64,000 nt of DNA from contig NZ_SHKK01000001.1 in NCBI RefSeq assembly GCF_004217135.1, positions 5,084,001-5,148,000 of the forward strand. Direction: 5' to 3'. A program made the translations under genes and the position numbers. The DNA comes from Micromonospora violae (GTDB lineage: Bacteria > Actinomycetota > Actinomycetes > Mycobacteriales > Micromonosporaceae). Shown piece by piece: positions 50,448-59,518 of this stretch. The notes beneath the pieces are model-generated. The model was not told where the DNA came from, did no database searches, and worked only from the letters and a program-made list of their open reading frames with translations. Numbering within the stretch: position 1 is the stretch's first letter; the number at the start of each line of letters is the position of its first letter.

Positions 50448-51554
50448 GTGAAGCTCCAGCGGTACGGCGCGATTGCCGGCCTCGCCCTTGCTGCGACGCT
50501 CGGTCTCAGCGCATGCGGCTCGGACAACAACGAGCCCGCCTCCGGCGCCAGCGCTTCGGGCTCGGCCGCCGCGGTCGACTGCGCTACCGGCACGCTGAAC
50601 GCCCAGGGCTCGTCGGCGCAGAAGAACGCCATGGCCGAGTGGATCAAGGCGTACCAGCAGAAGTGCCAGGGTGTAACGATCAACTACGAGCCCAGCGGCT
50701 CGGGCGCCGGCATCCAGGCGTTCATCGCCGGGACCGCCGACTTCGCCGGCTCCGACTCCGCGCTCAAGCCGGAGGAGCAGCCGCAGGCCGACGCCAAGTG
50801 CGTCGGCGGCAAGGCCATCCACCTGCCGATGGTGATCGGCCCGGTGGCCGTCGCCTACAACGTCAGCGGCGTGGACAACCTCCAGCTCAAGCCGGCCACC
50901 CTGGCGAAGATCTTCGCCGGCACGGTCACCAAGTGGGACGACGCCGCGATCAAGGCCGACAACCCGGACGCCAAGCTCCCGGCGACCACCATCCAGACCG
51001 TCCACCGCTCGGACGAGTCGGGCACCACCGACAACTTCACCAACTTCCTCTCCAAGACCGCCGAGGCGGACTGGACCTTCGGCAAGGCCAAGGCGTGGAA
51101 GGCCCCGGGCGGCACCGGCGCCAAGGGTTCGGACGGCGTGGCCAGCCGGGTCAAGGGTGCCGACGGCTCCATCGGCTACATGGAGTGGTCGTTCGCCGAG
51201 AACGCCGGCCTGAAGATGTCCAAGATCGGTAACGGTGCGGGCGAGTTCGCCGCGCTGACCGCCGAGGCGGCCGGCAAGACCATCGCCGGTGCCAAGGTCG
51301 AGGGCCAGGGCGACGACCTCAAGCTGTCGATCGACTACAACACCAAGGAGGCCGGGGCCTACCCGATCGTCCTGGCGACGTACGAGATCGTCTGCAGCAA
51401 GGGCCTCGCCGCCGACAAGCTGCCGCTGGTCAAGGGTCTGCTGGGCTACGCCGCCAGCACCGAGGGCCAGGCTGCCATGACCGAGCTGGGCTACGCCCCG
51501 CTGCCGGAGAGCGTCCGCACCAAGGTCGAGGCCGCAGTCAAGAACATCTCCTGA
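50448..51554 (+). CDS. pstS: phosphate-binding lipoprotein PstS
   Basis: The 368-residue protein has a lipoprotein signal with Cys23 in GLSACGS. It carries the phosphate-binding features GSSAQ, YEPSGSGAGIQAFIAG, FAGSDSAL and RSDESGTTDNFTNFLSK, typical of high-affinity PstS. It captures phosphate outside the membrane for PstCA. GTG 50448 follows AAGGGA; an in-frame ATG far upstream at 50373 is unlikely. Controlled by the PHO box 5'. First gene of pstSCAB. Confidence 0.95.
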   Translation: MKLQRYGAIAGLALAATLGLSACGSDNNEPASGASASGSAAAVDCATGTLNAQGSSAQKNAMAEWIKAYQQKCQGVTINYEPSGSGAGIQAFIAGTADFAGSDSALKPEEQPQADAKCVGGKAIHLPMVIGPVAVAYNVSGVDNLQLKPATLAKIFAGTVTKWDDAAIKADNPDAKLPATTIQTVHRSDESGTTDNFTNFLSKTAEADWTFGKAKAWKAPGGTGAKGSDGVASRVKGADGSIGYMEWSFAENAGLKMSKIGNGAGEFAALTAEAAGKTIAGAKVEGQGDDLKLSIDYNTKEAGAYPIVLATYEIVCSKGLAADKLPLVKGLLGYAASTEGQAAMTELGYAPLPESVRTKVEAAVKNIS

Positions 51555-51588
51555 CCGACACCACTCCGCAATCGAATCGAGCGAGCAG

Positions 51589-52680
51589 ATGGGTGAAACC
51601 CCCCACCGCTCGGCCGACGCCGGCACCGGCGGGACGCGCGTGACCCAGAGTCACGAGTGGCCCGCCGGTGCCTCGGCGCGTGTGGCCGAGGCACCAGTCA
51701 GCACCCGTACCCCGGGCGGCACCGGGCTGGGCGGCGGCGGCGCGCTGCCGCGCAGCCGTAGGTTCGGCGCCGAGCGGGCCTTCCGCGGTCTCACACTGGC
51801 CGCCGGCACCGCCGTTCTGGTCATCATCGCCGCCATCGCGATCTTCCTGGTCGTCAAGGCGGTGCCGGCCCTACGCGCCAACACCGAGAACTTCTGGTCC
51901 TACGAGGGCTGGTCGCCCAACGAGACACAGCCGAAGTTCGGCATCGGCGCGCTCGCCTTCGGCACCGTGCTCAGCTCGGCGCTGGCACTGCTCATGGCGG
52001 TGCCGGTGGCGCTGGGCATCGCCCTCTACCTCTCGCACTACGCACCCCGCCGGCTGGGCACCACACTCGGCTTCCTGGTCGACCTGCTCGCCGCCGTGCC
52101 GAGCGTGGTCTTCGGCCTCTGGGGGCGGGACGTCTTCAGCAGCCCGGTCCGGGACTTCTCCGTCTGGCTGAACCAGCACTTCGGCTGGATCCCGCTCTTC
52201 GGCGGCGACGGCCCCTTCGGAGCGTCCGTCATGCTGGGCGCCCTGGTGCTCGCCATCATGGTGCTGCCGATCATCACCTCGCTCTCCCGCGAGGTGTTCC
52301 TCCAGACGCCCACCGCGAACGAGGAGGCCGCCCTCGCCCTGGGCGCCACCCGCTGGGAGATGCTCCGCACCGCGGTGCTCCCCTACGGCCGCCCCGGCAT
52401 CATCGCCGCGATGATGCTCGGCCTCGGCCGGGCGCTCGGTGAGACCATCGCCCTGGCACTGACCCTCGGCATCACCTTCGGCATCTCGTTCAACCTGATC
52501 CAGAACGGCGGCAACACCATCGCCGCCAACATCGCCAACGCGTTCGGCGAGGCGAACGCGACCGGCCGGGGCGCTCTGATCGCCTCCGGCCTGGTGCTGT
52601 TCGCCATCACGCTGATCGTCAACATCACTGCGCGGGCCATCATCTACCGCCGCCGGGAGTTCACGGAGTCGGCCGCATGA
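51589..52680 (+). CDS. pstC: phosphate ABC permease PstC
   Basis: The 363-residue inner-membrane permease has a long cytoplasmic start (about 65 residues) and six or more segments. The EAA-type ATPase contact is ANEEAALALGATRWEMLRTA (near 245-265). The PstC-typical GWSPNETQPKFGIGALAFGT and WGRDVFSSPVRDFSV are also present. It forms the channel with PstA. It ends with an ATGA overlap into pstA (52677-52680). Confidence 0.95.
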   Translation: MGETPHRSADAGTGGTRVTQSHEWPAGASARVAEAPVSTRTPGGTGLGGGGALPRSRRFGAERAFRGLTLAAGTAVLVIIAAIAIFLVVKAVPALRANTENFWSYEGWSPNETQPKFGIGALAFGTVLSSALALLMAVPVALGIALYLSHYAPRRLGTTLGFLVDLLAAVPSVVFGLWGRDVFSSPVRDFSVWLNQHFGWIPLFGGDGPFGASVMLGALVLAIMVLPIITSLSREVFLQTPTANEEAALALGATRWEMLRTAVLPYGRPGIIAAMMLGLGRALGETIALALTLGITFGISFNLIQNGGNTIAANIANAFGEANATGRGALIASGLVLFAITLIVNITARAIIYRRREFTESAA

Positions 52681-53765
52681 CCACAACCGCCACCTCCCAC
52701 CGCACCCGGCCGCCGGCCCAGCCCGACTCGCTGCGGGCCAAGCGGCTGCCCTGGTACGCCGCCCCGGCCATCGCCGTGGCGGCCCTGGCGCTCTCCGCCG
52801 TGATCGTCTACGGCGCCGGCGTCGGCGGCCCGGTCCTGGTCGTCGTCCTCGGTGCGATCCTCTACCTGGTCGGGCTCTTCGCCGCCGCGAACGCGGTCGA
52901 GGGGCGCCGCTCGGCCCGCAACCGCACCTGGAGCGCGCTGATCCACTCCGCCTTCGTGCTGGCGGTGCTGCCGCTCGTCTCGGTGGTCTGGACGCTGGTC
53001 AGCAAGGGCGCCAGCCGCCTCGACGGCAACTTCTTCCAGACCTCGATGAACAACATCGGGGCCCGGGACGCCAACGGCGGCGCGTACCACGCGATCGTCG
53101 GCACGCTGGAGCAGGTCGGTATCGCCACCCTGATCACCGTCCCGCTCGGCGTCCTCTGCGCGATCTACATCGTCGAGTACGGGCGGGGCAAGTTCGCCTT
53201 CGTGATCCGGTTCTTCGTGGACGTGATGACCGGCATCCCGTCGATCGTCTCCGGCCTCTTCGTGCTGGCGTTCTGGGTGCTGATCGTGTCGCCGTGGTTC
53301 AACGACGGCCGGCCCAGCTTCTCCGGCTTCGCCGCCGCGCTCGCGCTGAGCGTGCTCATGCTCCCCACCATCGTCCGGTCCACGGAGGAGATGCTCCGCC
53401 TCGTCCCGGCGCCACTGCGCGAGGGCGCGTACGCGCTCGGCGTACCCAAGTGGAAGACGATCCTGCGGGTGGTGCTGCCGACGGCGCTGCCCGGCATCGT
53501 CACCGGCGTCATGCTCGCCATCGCCCGCGCGGCCGGTGAGACCGCGCCGGTGCTGCTGGTCGCCGGCGGTGGCGCCGCGATCAACACCAACCCCTTCGAG
53601 AACAACCAGTCGTCGCTGTCCCTCTTCGTCTACCAGCAGGCCGGCGACGCGTCGAAGTACGCCCCGGCACGGGCGTGGACCGCGGCACTCACCCTGGTCG
53701 CCCTCGTGCTCATCCTGACGATCGCGGCGAAGCTGCTGGCCCGTCGCAACCGGCTCAGCCGATGA
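52677..53765 (+). CDS. pstA: phosphate ABC permease PstA
   Basis: The 362-residue permease has about eight segments, the EAA loop [20 protein letters not shown] and the typical [17 protein letters not shown] segment. It pairs with PstC. Its start overlaps the pstC stop, and pstB starts 17 bases after its stop with a GGAGG ribosome site. Gene order pstSCAB is standard. Confidence 0.95.
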   Translation: MTTTATSHRTRPPAQPDSLRAKRLPWYAAPAIAVAALALSAVIVYGAGVGGPVLVVVLGAILYLVGLFAAANAVEGRRSARNRTWSALIHSAFVLAVLPLVSVVWTLVSKGASRLDGNFFQTSMNNIGARDANGGAYHAIVGTLEQVGIATLITVPLGVLCAIYIVEYGRGKFAFVIRFFVDVMTGIPSIVSGLFVLAFWVLIVSPWFNDGRPSFSGFAAALALSVLMLPTIVRSTEEMLRLVPAPLREGAYALGVPKWKTILRVVLPTALPGIVTGVMLAIARAAGETAPVLLVAGGGAAINTNPFENNQSSLSLFVYQQAGDASKYAPARAWTAALTLVALVLILTIAAKLLARRNRLSR

Positions 53766-53782
53766 ACCCCGGAGGTACCACC

Positions 53783-54559
53783 ATGGCCAAGCGCGTCTCC
53801 GCCTCGAACGTCACCGCGTACTACGGCGGCTTCAAGGCGATCGAGAACATCAACCTGACTGTCGAACCGAAGACGGTCACCGCTCTCATCGGGCCGTCCG
53901 GCTGCGGCAAGTCGACGTTCCTGCGGTCGATCAACCGGATGCACGAGGTGCTGCCGGGAGCCCGGGTCGAGGGCAGCCTGACCATCGACGACCAGGACAT
54001 CTACGACCGGGACGTGGACGTCACCGCGGTCCGGCGCACGATCGGCATGGTCTTCCAGCGACCGAACCCGTTCCCCACCATGAGCATCTTCGAGAACGTG
54101 GTGGCCGGGCTGAAGCTCAACGGGGTCCGCAAGAAGTCGATCCTGGAGGACGCGGCCGAGAAGGCCCTGCGCGCCGCGAACCTGTGGGGCGAGGTCAAGG
54201 ACCGGCTCGGCAAGCCCGGCGCGGGCCTCTCCGGCGGTCAGCAGCAGCGGCTCTGCATCGCCCGGACCATCGCGGTCGAGCCGCAGGTAGTCCTGATGGA
54301 CGAGCCGTGCTCCGCCCTGGACCCGATCTCCACGCTGGCGATCGAGGACCTGATGTTCCAGCTCAAGGACAAGTTCACGATCATCATCGTGACGCACAAC
54401 ATGCAGCAGGCCGCACGGGTGTCGGACCGGACCGCCTTCTTCTCGATCGAGAAGACCGGCGACCCGGGCCGGCTGATCGAGTACGACAACACCCAGAAGA
54501 TTTTCAGCAACCCGAGCGTGAAGAAGACCGAGGACTACATCACCGGCCGCTTCGGCTGA
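53783..54559 (+). CDS. pstB: phosphate ABC ATPase PstB
   Basis: The 258-residue ATPase has Walker [10 protein letters not shown] (37-45), a Q loop in [13 protein letters not shown], the LSGGQQQRL signature and Walker [14 protein letters not shown], with the switch His in THNMQQAA. It powers PstCA and communicates with PhoU. ATG 53783 is preceded by GGAGG; the open frame from 53675 is antisense-free but overlaps pstA and lacks a site. A strong hairpin follows. Confidence 0.97.
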   Translation: MAKRVSASNVTAYYGGFKAIENINLTVEPKTVTALIGPSGCGKSTFLRSINRMHEVLPGARVEGSLTIDDQDIYDRDVDVTAVRRTIGMVFQRPNPFPTMSIFENVVAGLKLNGVRKKSILEDAAEKALRAANLWGEVKDRLGKPGAGLSGGQQQRLCIARTIAVEPQVVLMDEPCSALDPISTLAIEDLMFQLKDKFTIIIVTHNMQQAARVSDRTAFFSIEKTGDPGRLIEYDNTQKIFSNPSVKKTEDYITGRFG

Positions 54560-54575
54560 GCCGACCACGACCGGT

Positions 54576-54611
54576 CACCGGCGCCCCGCCCTCCCGGCGT
54601 GGGCGCCGGTG
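54576..54611 (+). terminator. terminator after pstB
   Basis: A perfect 11-bp stem (54576-54586 with 54601-54611) closes a 14-base loop just after the pstB stop, followed by TCATTTCC. Confidence 0.75.
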
Positions 54612-54666
54612 TCATTTCCGGTGTCAACCCCGTGCCGGGGGCGCGGGGAGGGGGAGGCGCTCGGGC

Positions 54667-55500
54667 TCAGGTCAGGACGAAGCGGGGTTGGCCGTTTGGG
54701 GGCAGGTCCAGGCGTGGGGTGACCGGGGTGGCGGCGTCCCGATGAGCCGCCGCGCGCGCCACCCCGGCCAGGTCGCCGGCCGCCGCCACCTGGGCCAGCG
54801 TGACCAGGGTCGGTGGGAGCATCGTCAGCTCGCCGGCCTGGGCCCGGGCCAGGGCGTCCGCCGGCCGGATCCACAGGGTGTGGTCGGCCTCGCCGGAGAC
54901 GTCGCGGGTCCGCTGCCCCGCCGGCAACAGGGCGATGAAGAAGTACGTGTCGAAGCGGCGCGGCTCGAACTCGGGAGTGATCCACCGGCTCCACGGCAGC
55001 AGCAGATCCGATCGAAGCGTGAGCTGACGGTCGGCGAGCAGCGCCGCGAAGCCCAACCGACGCCCCTCCAGGTCCTGCCGCGCCGCCTCCCAGGCGTCGC
55101 CGCTGACGTCGCCCACCACGGTCTCCCGGTCCGGGCCGGCGAGCAGCACACCGGCCTCCTCGAAGACCTCCCGGGCGGCGGCGCAGACCACCGCCTGCGC
55201 GGCCTGCGGGGCCACCCCGAGCCGGTCCGCCCACTCGCCCGGCGGCGGGCCGGCCCAGTCGAGGTGGGCCGCCGAGTCGGAGCGGTCCACCCCGCCGCCG
55301 GGGAAGGCGTACATCCCGCCGAAGGTCATGGCGGCGACCCGGCGGATGACGTACACCTCGAAGTCGGCGTCGGTCGGACGCAGCAGCAGCACGGTGGCCG
55401 CGACCCGGGGGGTGGCCGGGGTGCCACCCTCGGCCTGGAACCGGCGGGCGTGCTCGACCAGGGCGGCCGGGGCGGCGAAGCCGGCACTGTCGATCGTCAT
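54667..55500 (-). CDS. Nudix hydrolase (NUDT7/NUDT19-like)
   Basis: The 277-residue protein has the Nudix core: a PATPRVAATVLLLRPTD start, FPGGGVDRSD, the REVFEEAGVLL Nudix box (about 105-115) with the metal glutamates, and SRWITPEFEPRRFDTYFFIA. Such proteins cleave CoA or nucleotide diphosphate derivatives; long Nudix proteins of this type often act on acyl-CoA. TAGGCT lies 7 bases before the ATG. It is divergent from the Gfo/Idh gene, with a 48-base hairpin between them. Confidence 0.88.
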   Translation of the reverse strand: MTIDSAGFAAPAALVEHARRFQAEGGTPATPRVAATVLLLRPTDADFEVYVIRRVAAMTFGGMYAFPGGGVDRSDSAAHLDWAGPPPGEWADRLGVAPQAAQAVVCAAAREVFEEAGVLLAGPDRETVVGDVSGDAWEAARQDLEGRRLGFAALLADRQLTLRSDLLLPWSRWITPEFEPRRFDTYFFIALLPAGQRTRDVSGEADHTLWIRPADALARAQAGELTMLPPTLVTLAQVAAAGDLAGVARAAAHRDAATPVTPRLDLPPNGQPRFVLT

Positions 55501-55578
55501 GCTCGCGAGCCTAGTTCCCGCCTGGGGGAACGCCGGCCGCGCGCTGGGCCATGGAGCGGTCGGCGCGGTCGGCGATTC

Positions 55579-55626
55579 GAGCGTGATGACTCTGAGACAT
55601 CAATATGCCCCAGAATCATCACGCTC
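55579..55626. repeat. 48-base hairpin with wobble-tolerant 22-bp stem
   Basis: Arms at 55579-55600 and 55605-55626 pair over 22 positions around a CAAT loop. The three non-Watson-Crick positions would be G-U wobbles in a minus-strand RNA, but A-C mismatches in a plus-strand RNA, which suggests selection on the minus strand. It lies between divergent genes, so it is not an ordinary terminator. Confidence 0.7.
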
Positions 55627-55719
55627 ATCAGGGCGCAAGGCCCCACGCGCCGGGCCGGGATGTGGTTGCGCCGCAGGCCGGGCATCGGGCGGTTCACCTG
55701 GCTGGGCTAGCGTTCCGGC

Positions 55720-56688
55720 ATGACTCGTTGGGGCATCCTGGCCACCGGCCACATCGCCAGCCGTTTCGCCGAAGATCTCCGGCTGGTGCCGGACGCCGAG
55801 CTGGTCGCGGTCGGTTCCCGCGCCGTGGAGAGCGCGCGGCGCTTCGCCGACACGTACGGCGCGAAGCGCGCCTACGGCTCCTGGGTGGAGTTGGCCGCCG
55901 ACCCGGAGGTGGACGCGATCTACGTGGCGACCCCGCATTCCGCGCACTACGAGGCGGCGATGACCTGCCTCACCGCCGGGCGGGCGGTGCTGTTGGAGAA
56001 GCCGTTCACCCTCGACCTGGCCACCAGCACCGAGTTGGTGGAGACCGCCCGCGCCGCCGGGGTCTTCCTGATGGAGGCCATGTGGATGCGGCTGAATCCG
56101 ATGATCCTGCGGGTGGTTGAGCTGATCGCGGACGGGGCGATCGGCGCGGTGACCGGCGTCCGGGCCGACTTCGGAGTGGCCGGGCCGTTCGCGCCGGAGC
56201 ACCGGATGCGCAACGCGGCGCTGGGCGGGGGTGCCCTGCTCGACCTGGGGATCTACCCGATCAGCCTGGCTCACCTGCTGCTCGGGGTGCCGCAGCACAT
56301 CCGGTCCTGGGCACAGCTCGGCCCGGAGGGCACGGACGAGAACACCGGCATCCTGTTCGGTTACGACACCGGCGCCCTGGCCACCCTGAGCTGCGGCATG
56401 GTCGGGTTGAGCGGGCAGACCGCCTCGATAACGGGCACCACCGGGCGGATCGACCTGCCGGAGCCGTTCTTCCGGCCGGGTTCGGTGACCCTGCACCGGG
56501 CCGGCGCGGAGCCGGAGACCCTCGTCGCCGACGGGGCCGGCAACGGCTACCAGTACGAGGCGATCGAGGTGCAGCGCTGCCTGGCCGCCGGGCTGACCGA
56601 GAGCCCGGCGGTGTCGCACGCCACCACCCTTGAGGTGATGGCCCTGCTGGACATGGTCCGCGAGCAGATTGGCGTGCGCTACGTCTGA
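55720..56688 (+). CDS. Gfo/Idh/MocA-family oxidoreductase
   Basis: The 322-residue protein has a Rossmann start WGILATGHIASRFAEDL, the conserved EKP motif in LLEKPFTLDLA, and the C-terminal oxidoreductase domain with GGGALLDLGIYPISLAHLLL. The family oxidises sugars or inositols with NAD(P). Substrate unknown. TAGCGT ends 6 bases before the ATG. It is convergent with pit; a hairpin ends it. Confidence 0.92.
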   Translation: MTRWGILATGHIASRFAEDLRLVPDAELVAVGSRAVESARRFADTYGAKRAYGSWVELAADPEVDAIYVATPHSAHYEAAMTCLTAGRAVLLEKPFTLDLATSTELVETARAAGVFLMEAMWMRLNPMILRVVELIADGAIGAVTGVRADFGVAGPFAPEHRMRNAALGGGALLDLGIYPISLAHLLLGVPQHIRSWAQLGPEGTDENTGILFGYDTGALATLSCGMVGLSGQTASITGTTGRIDLPEPFFRPGSVTLHRAGAEPETLVADGAGNGYQYEAIEVQRCLAAGLTESPAVSHATTLEVMALLDMVREQIGVRYV

Positions 56689-56696
56689 ACAGACGA

Positions 56697-56735
56697 CGGG
56701 CCCCCGGCCACGGCGAGACCGTGACCGGGGGCCCG
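56697..56735. terminator. bidirectional terminator between Gfo/Idh and pit
   Basis: Arms 56697-56713 and 56719-56735 pair over 17 positions with one mismatch and a 5-base loop. The hairpin lies between convergent genes. Confidence 0.85.
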
Positions 56736-56745
56736 TTCGCGCGAC

Positions 56746-57753
56746 TCAGCCGAAGAGCGGCCGGACCAGCAGGTACATGATGCACGCGATAAGTGCGGCT
56801 GCCGGGAACGTGATGATCCAGGCGAGCACGATGTTGCCGGCCACGTTCCAGCGAACCGCGGAGAGCCGCTTGGTGGCACCCACGCCCATGATCGCCGAGG
56901 TGATGGTGTGGGTGGTGGAGATCGGCGCCTTCAGCACCAGGGCGTTGAAGTAGAGCACCGCGCTGGCGACGGTCTCGGCGGCGAAGCCCTCCGGCGGCCC
57001 CAGGTCGATGATCTTGCGGCCCAGGGTCCGGATGATCCGCCAACCACCGGCGTACGTGCCGAGGGCCAGCATCGTCGCCGAGGTCCAGAACACCCACCCG
57101 GGGATGTGCGTCTTGCTCTCCTGGAAACCACCGGTGTAGAGCGCCAGCACCACGATGCCCATGGTCTTGGCGGCGTCCTGCATGCCGTGGCCGACCGACA
57201 TGGCTGCCGCCGAGGCGGTCTGCGCCCAGCGGAAGCCCCGGTTGAGCTTGCCCGGCTGCCCCTTCCGGAACAGCCACAGGATGGCCAGCATCAGCAGGTA
57301 GCCGAGGGTGAGGCCGACGATCGGCGAGAGCACCATCGGCAGGATGACCTTCTCGCCGATGTTGACCCACTGCACGATTCCGCCGGTGGACAGCAGGGTC
57401 GCGCCGACCAGCCCGCCGAACAGGGCGTGGGAGGACGACGAGGGCAGGCCGAAGTACCAGGTGATCAGGTTCCAGGCGATCGCGCCGAGCACCCCGGCGA
57501 AGACCACCCCCAGGCTGCTGATGCCGGTGGGCAGGGTGACCAGGCCGTCGCCGACGGTCTTGGCCACACCGGCGCCGAAGTGGGCGCCGACGAAGTTGCC
57601 GACCGCGGCGAGCCCGAGCGCGATCCGGGGGGTCAGCGCCCGGGTGGAGACGCTGGTGGCGATCGCGTTGGCGGCGTCGTGGAAGCCGTTGGTGTAGTCG
57701 AACGCCAGGGCCACCGCGATCACCGCCAGCACGGCGATGAGTTCAGGGGACAC
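56746..57753 (-). CDS. pit: low-affinity inorganic phosphate transporter Pit
   Basis: The 335-residue PiT-family membrane protein has the signatures DYTNGFHDAANAIATSVSTR near the N-terminus and GVGATKRLSAVRWNVAGNIV near the end. It has about ten segments and a cytoplasmic SMSVGHGMQDAAKT loop. It takes up phosphate with H+ or metal. The DUF47 gene starts on the same strand 5 bases earlier, forming a DUF47-pit operon behind a PHO-box cluster. Confidence 0.95.
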   Translation of the reverse strand: MSPELIAVLAVIAVALAFDYTNGFHDAANAIATSVSTRALTPRIALGLAAVGNFVGAHFGAGVAKTVGDGLVTLPTGISSLGVVFAGVLGAIAWNLITWYFGLPSSSSHALFGGLVGATLLSTGGIVQWVNIGEKVILPMVLSPIVGLTLGYLLMLAILWLFRKGQPGKLNRGFRWAQTASAAAMSVGHGMQDAAKTMGIVVLALYTGGFQESKTHIPGWVFWTSATMLALGTYAGGWRIIRTLGRKIIDLGPPEGFAAETVASAVLYFNALVLKAPISTTHTITSAIMGVGATKRLSAVRWNVAGNIVLAWIITFPAAALIACIMYLLVRPLFG

Positions 57754-57757
57754 CGGC

Positions 57758-58384
57758 TCAGGACTCCTTGACGGCGATGGTCTCGACGGTGTTGGCCACG
57801 TGCTCGAAGGCGTCGCAGGCGGCCTCCAGCTCGTCAGCGACCTCCTTCATCTTCAGGACCGTCAACGCGTCGTACTCACCGGAGAAGAGGCGGACGAGCA
57901 GCTGCCGGTTGATCCGGTCGCCCTCGTTCTCCAGCCGGTTGCACTCGATCCAGTAGTCGTCGAGATCCTTCATCGACTTCAGCCGGGGCATCGCCTCGGC
58001 GGTCAGCTTGGCCTGCTGGTCGAGCACGTTGACCATCTCGTGCAGCTCACGGGGCAGCGCCGGAAGCTCGGTGAGCCCGTACAGGTAGAGCAGGTCGCCG
58101 ACCGCCTCCAGATGGTCCATCACGTCGTCCAGCAGCGAGCCGAGCCGGTAGATGTCCTCCCGGTCGAACGGGGTGATGAAGGTCGAGTTGATCTTCTTGT
58201 ACAGCTCATGGGTGATCTGGTCGCTGTCGTGCTCGACCTCGGTCAACCGCTCGCTGACGGACTGCACGTCCACGCCCGGCAGGGCCAGCTCGTTGAGCAG
58301 CGCGGTACCCCGGACCAGGTTCTGCGCGGCCCTGGTGAAGAGCTCGTAGAAGGCGCCCTCGGTGGGGCGGAAGGAAAACTTCAC
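57758..58384 (-). CDS. DUF47 family PhoU-like regulator of Pit
   Basis: The 208-residue all-helical protein matches DUF47 (PhoU-like): TEGAFYELFTRAAQNLVRGT, RLTEVEHDSDQITHELYKKI, then NSTFITPFDREDIYRL and the late NTVETIAVK. In many bacteria DUF47 genes are co-transcribed with pit and modulate its activity. The next gene, pit, lies 5 bases downstream. Upstream, PHO-box repeats at 58511-58543 point to RegX3 control. Confidence 0.92.
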   Translation of the reverse strand: MKFSFRPTEGAFYELFTRAAQNLVRGTALLNELALPGVDVQSVSERLTEVEHDSDQITHELYKKINSTFITPFDREDIYRLGSLLDDVMDHLEAVGDLLYLYGLTELPALPRELHEMVNVLDQQAKLTAEAMPRLKSMKDLDDYWIECNRLENEGDRINRQLLVRLFSGEYDALTVLKMKEVADELEAACDAFEHVANTVETIAVKES

Positions 58385-58510
58385 AGCACAGACCTCGTCG
58401 CGTTGGTGGAAGGGTGGCGGTGCCCGGCGGGTGCCTTACGGGTGCCCGCTCGGTGAATGCTAGAAAACGGCCGAACCGGGAATTCGCCGGCCCACCCCTG
58501 GCCAGGCACC

Positions 58511-58543
58511 ATTCACCGCTCGTTCACCTGCCGTTCATCTCGA
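58511..58543 (-). promoter_or_regulatory. PHO-box repeats upstream of the DUF47-pit operon
   Basis: ATTCACC (58511), GTTCACC (58522) and GTTCATC (58533) are spaced exactly 11 bases apart. The array overlaps the last codons of ppk2 and lies about 130 bases upstream of the DUF47 start on the minus strand. RegX3/PhoP control of the operon is inferred. Confidence 0.65.
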
Positions 58544-59465
58544 CCGCCCCACCCGCACCCGCGCCCCCAGCCAGCAGCCGCTCACGCTCCCGCGCCACGT
58601 CGAAATCGGCAGCCGGATACCCCAGATCGAGCGTGTCGAACGTCTCACGCAACAGGTGGGCCACTGCCCAGTCCCGGTACCACTTGCGGTCCGCCGGCAC
58701 CACGAACCAGGGCGCGGCGTCCGTGCCACATCGGCTCAGAGCCTCCGCGTACGCGGCCTGGTAGTCGTCCCAGTGCCCCCGGGAGTCGAGGTCGGAGGGG
58801 TCGTACTTCCAGTGCTTGCGCGGGTCGTCGAGCCGGCCCAACAGGCGCTCGCCCTGCTCGGCGTACGAGATGTGCAGCATCACCTTGACCACTGTCACCC
58901 CGTCCTCGGTCAGCTCCCGCTCGAACGAGTTGATCTCGTCATAGCGGGCTCGCCAGGTCGCCTCCGGCACCAGCGCGCCGATCCGGGCGATCAGCACGTC
59001 CTCGTAGTGCGAACGGTTGAACATCCCCACGTACCCGGGCGGCGGCAGCTCCCGGCGAATCCGCCAGAGGAAGTCGTGCCGCAGCTCCTCGCTGGTCGGC
59101 GGCCCGAACGAGCGGATGTGCAGGCCGAGCGGGTTCATCGCGCCGGCCACCCGCTTGATCGTGCCGTCCTTGCCGCCGCAGTCCATGGCCTGGAGCACCA
59201 CCAGCACCCGCTGCACCGGCCGCCGCGACCCGGTCCTGGCCATCGCGAAGAGCATCTCCTGCTGCCGGCCCAACTCCTCGTCGACCAGCTCCACCTGCTC
59301 CCGCGCCCAGGTCTTGCGGTGCTCGCCGCGGCCCACCGACGCCGGCAGGCCGGGCGTGGAACGCGGGTCGATCGCGCCGAGGTCCACCGGCGCGCTGACC
59401 CGCAGCACCTCCCGCACGGAGCCGCCGTCCGGTGCCACGATCCGCCCTTGCTGGGGTGCGCTCAT
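58524..59465 (-). CDS. ppk2: PPK2 family polyphosphate kinase
   Basis: The 313-residue PPK2 protein has the Walker A-like QAMDCGGKDGTIKRV, the lid/Walker B region MFNRSHYEDVL, and the HISYAEQGERLLGRLDDPRK, HWKYDPSDLDSRGHWDDY stretch. The single domain is typical of class I/III PPK2. It uses polyphosphate to make ADP/ATP or GDP/GTP. It fits the phosphate theme, and its 3' end carries the PHO box for the next operon. ATG 59465 lacks a leaderless motif. Confidence 0.93.
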   Translation of the reverse strand: MSAPQQGRIVAPDGGSVREVLRVSAPVDLGAIDPRSTPGLPASVGRGEHRKTWAREQVELVDEELGRQQEMLFAMARTGSRRPVQRVLVVLQAMDCGGKDGTIKRVAGAMNPLGLHIRSFGPPTSEELRHDFLWRIRRELPPPGYVGMFNRSHYEDVLIARIGALVPEATWRARYDEINSFERELTEDGVTVVKVMLHISYAEQGERLLGRLDDPRKHWKYDPSDLDSRGHWDDYQAAYAEALSRCGTDAAPWFVVPADRKWYRDWAVAHLLRETFDTLDLGYPAADFDVARERERLLAGGAGAGGAVEMNGR

Positions 59466-59518
59466 GCACGGATCATCGCCCAACCACCGCCGCTGCGCCC
59501 GCCGAGCGCCGCGCGGCG

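Noticed and set aside
55691..55697. A GTTCACC word before the Gfo/Idh gene as a PHO box
   Set aside because: It is single, with no 11-base repeat partner.
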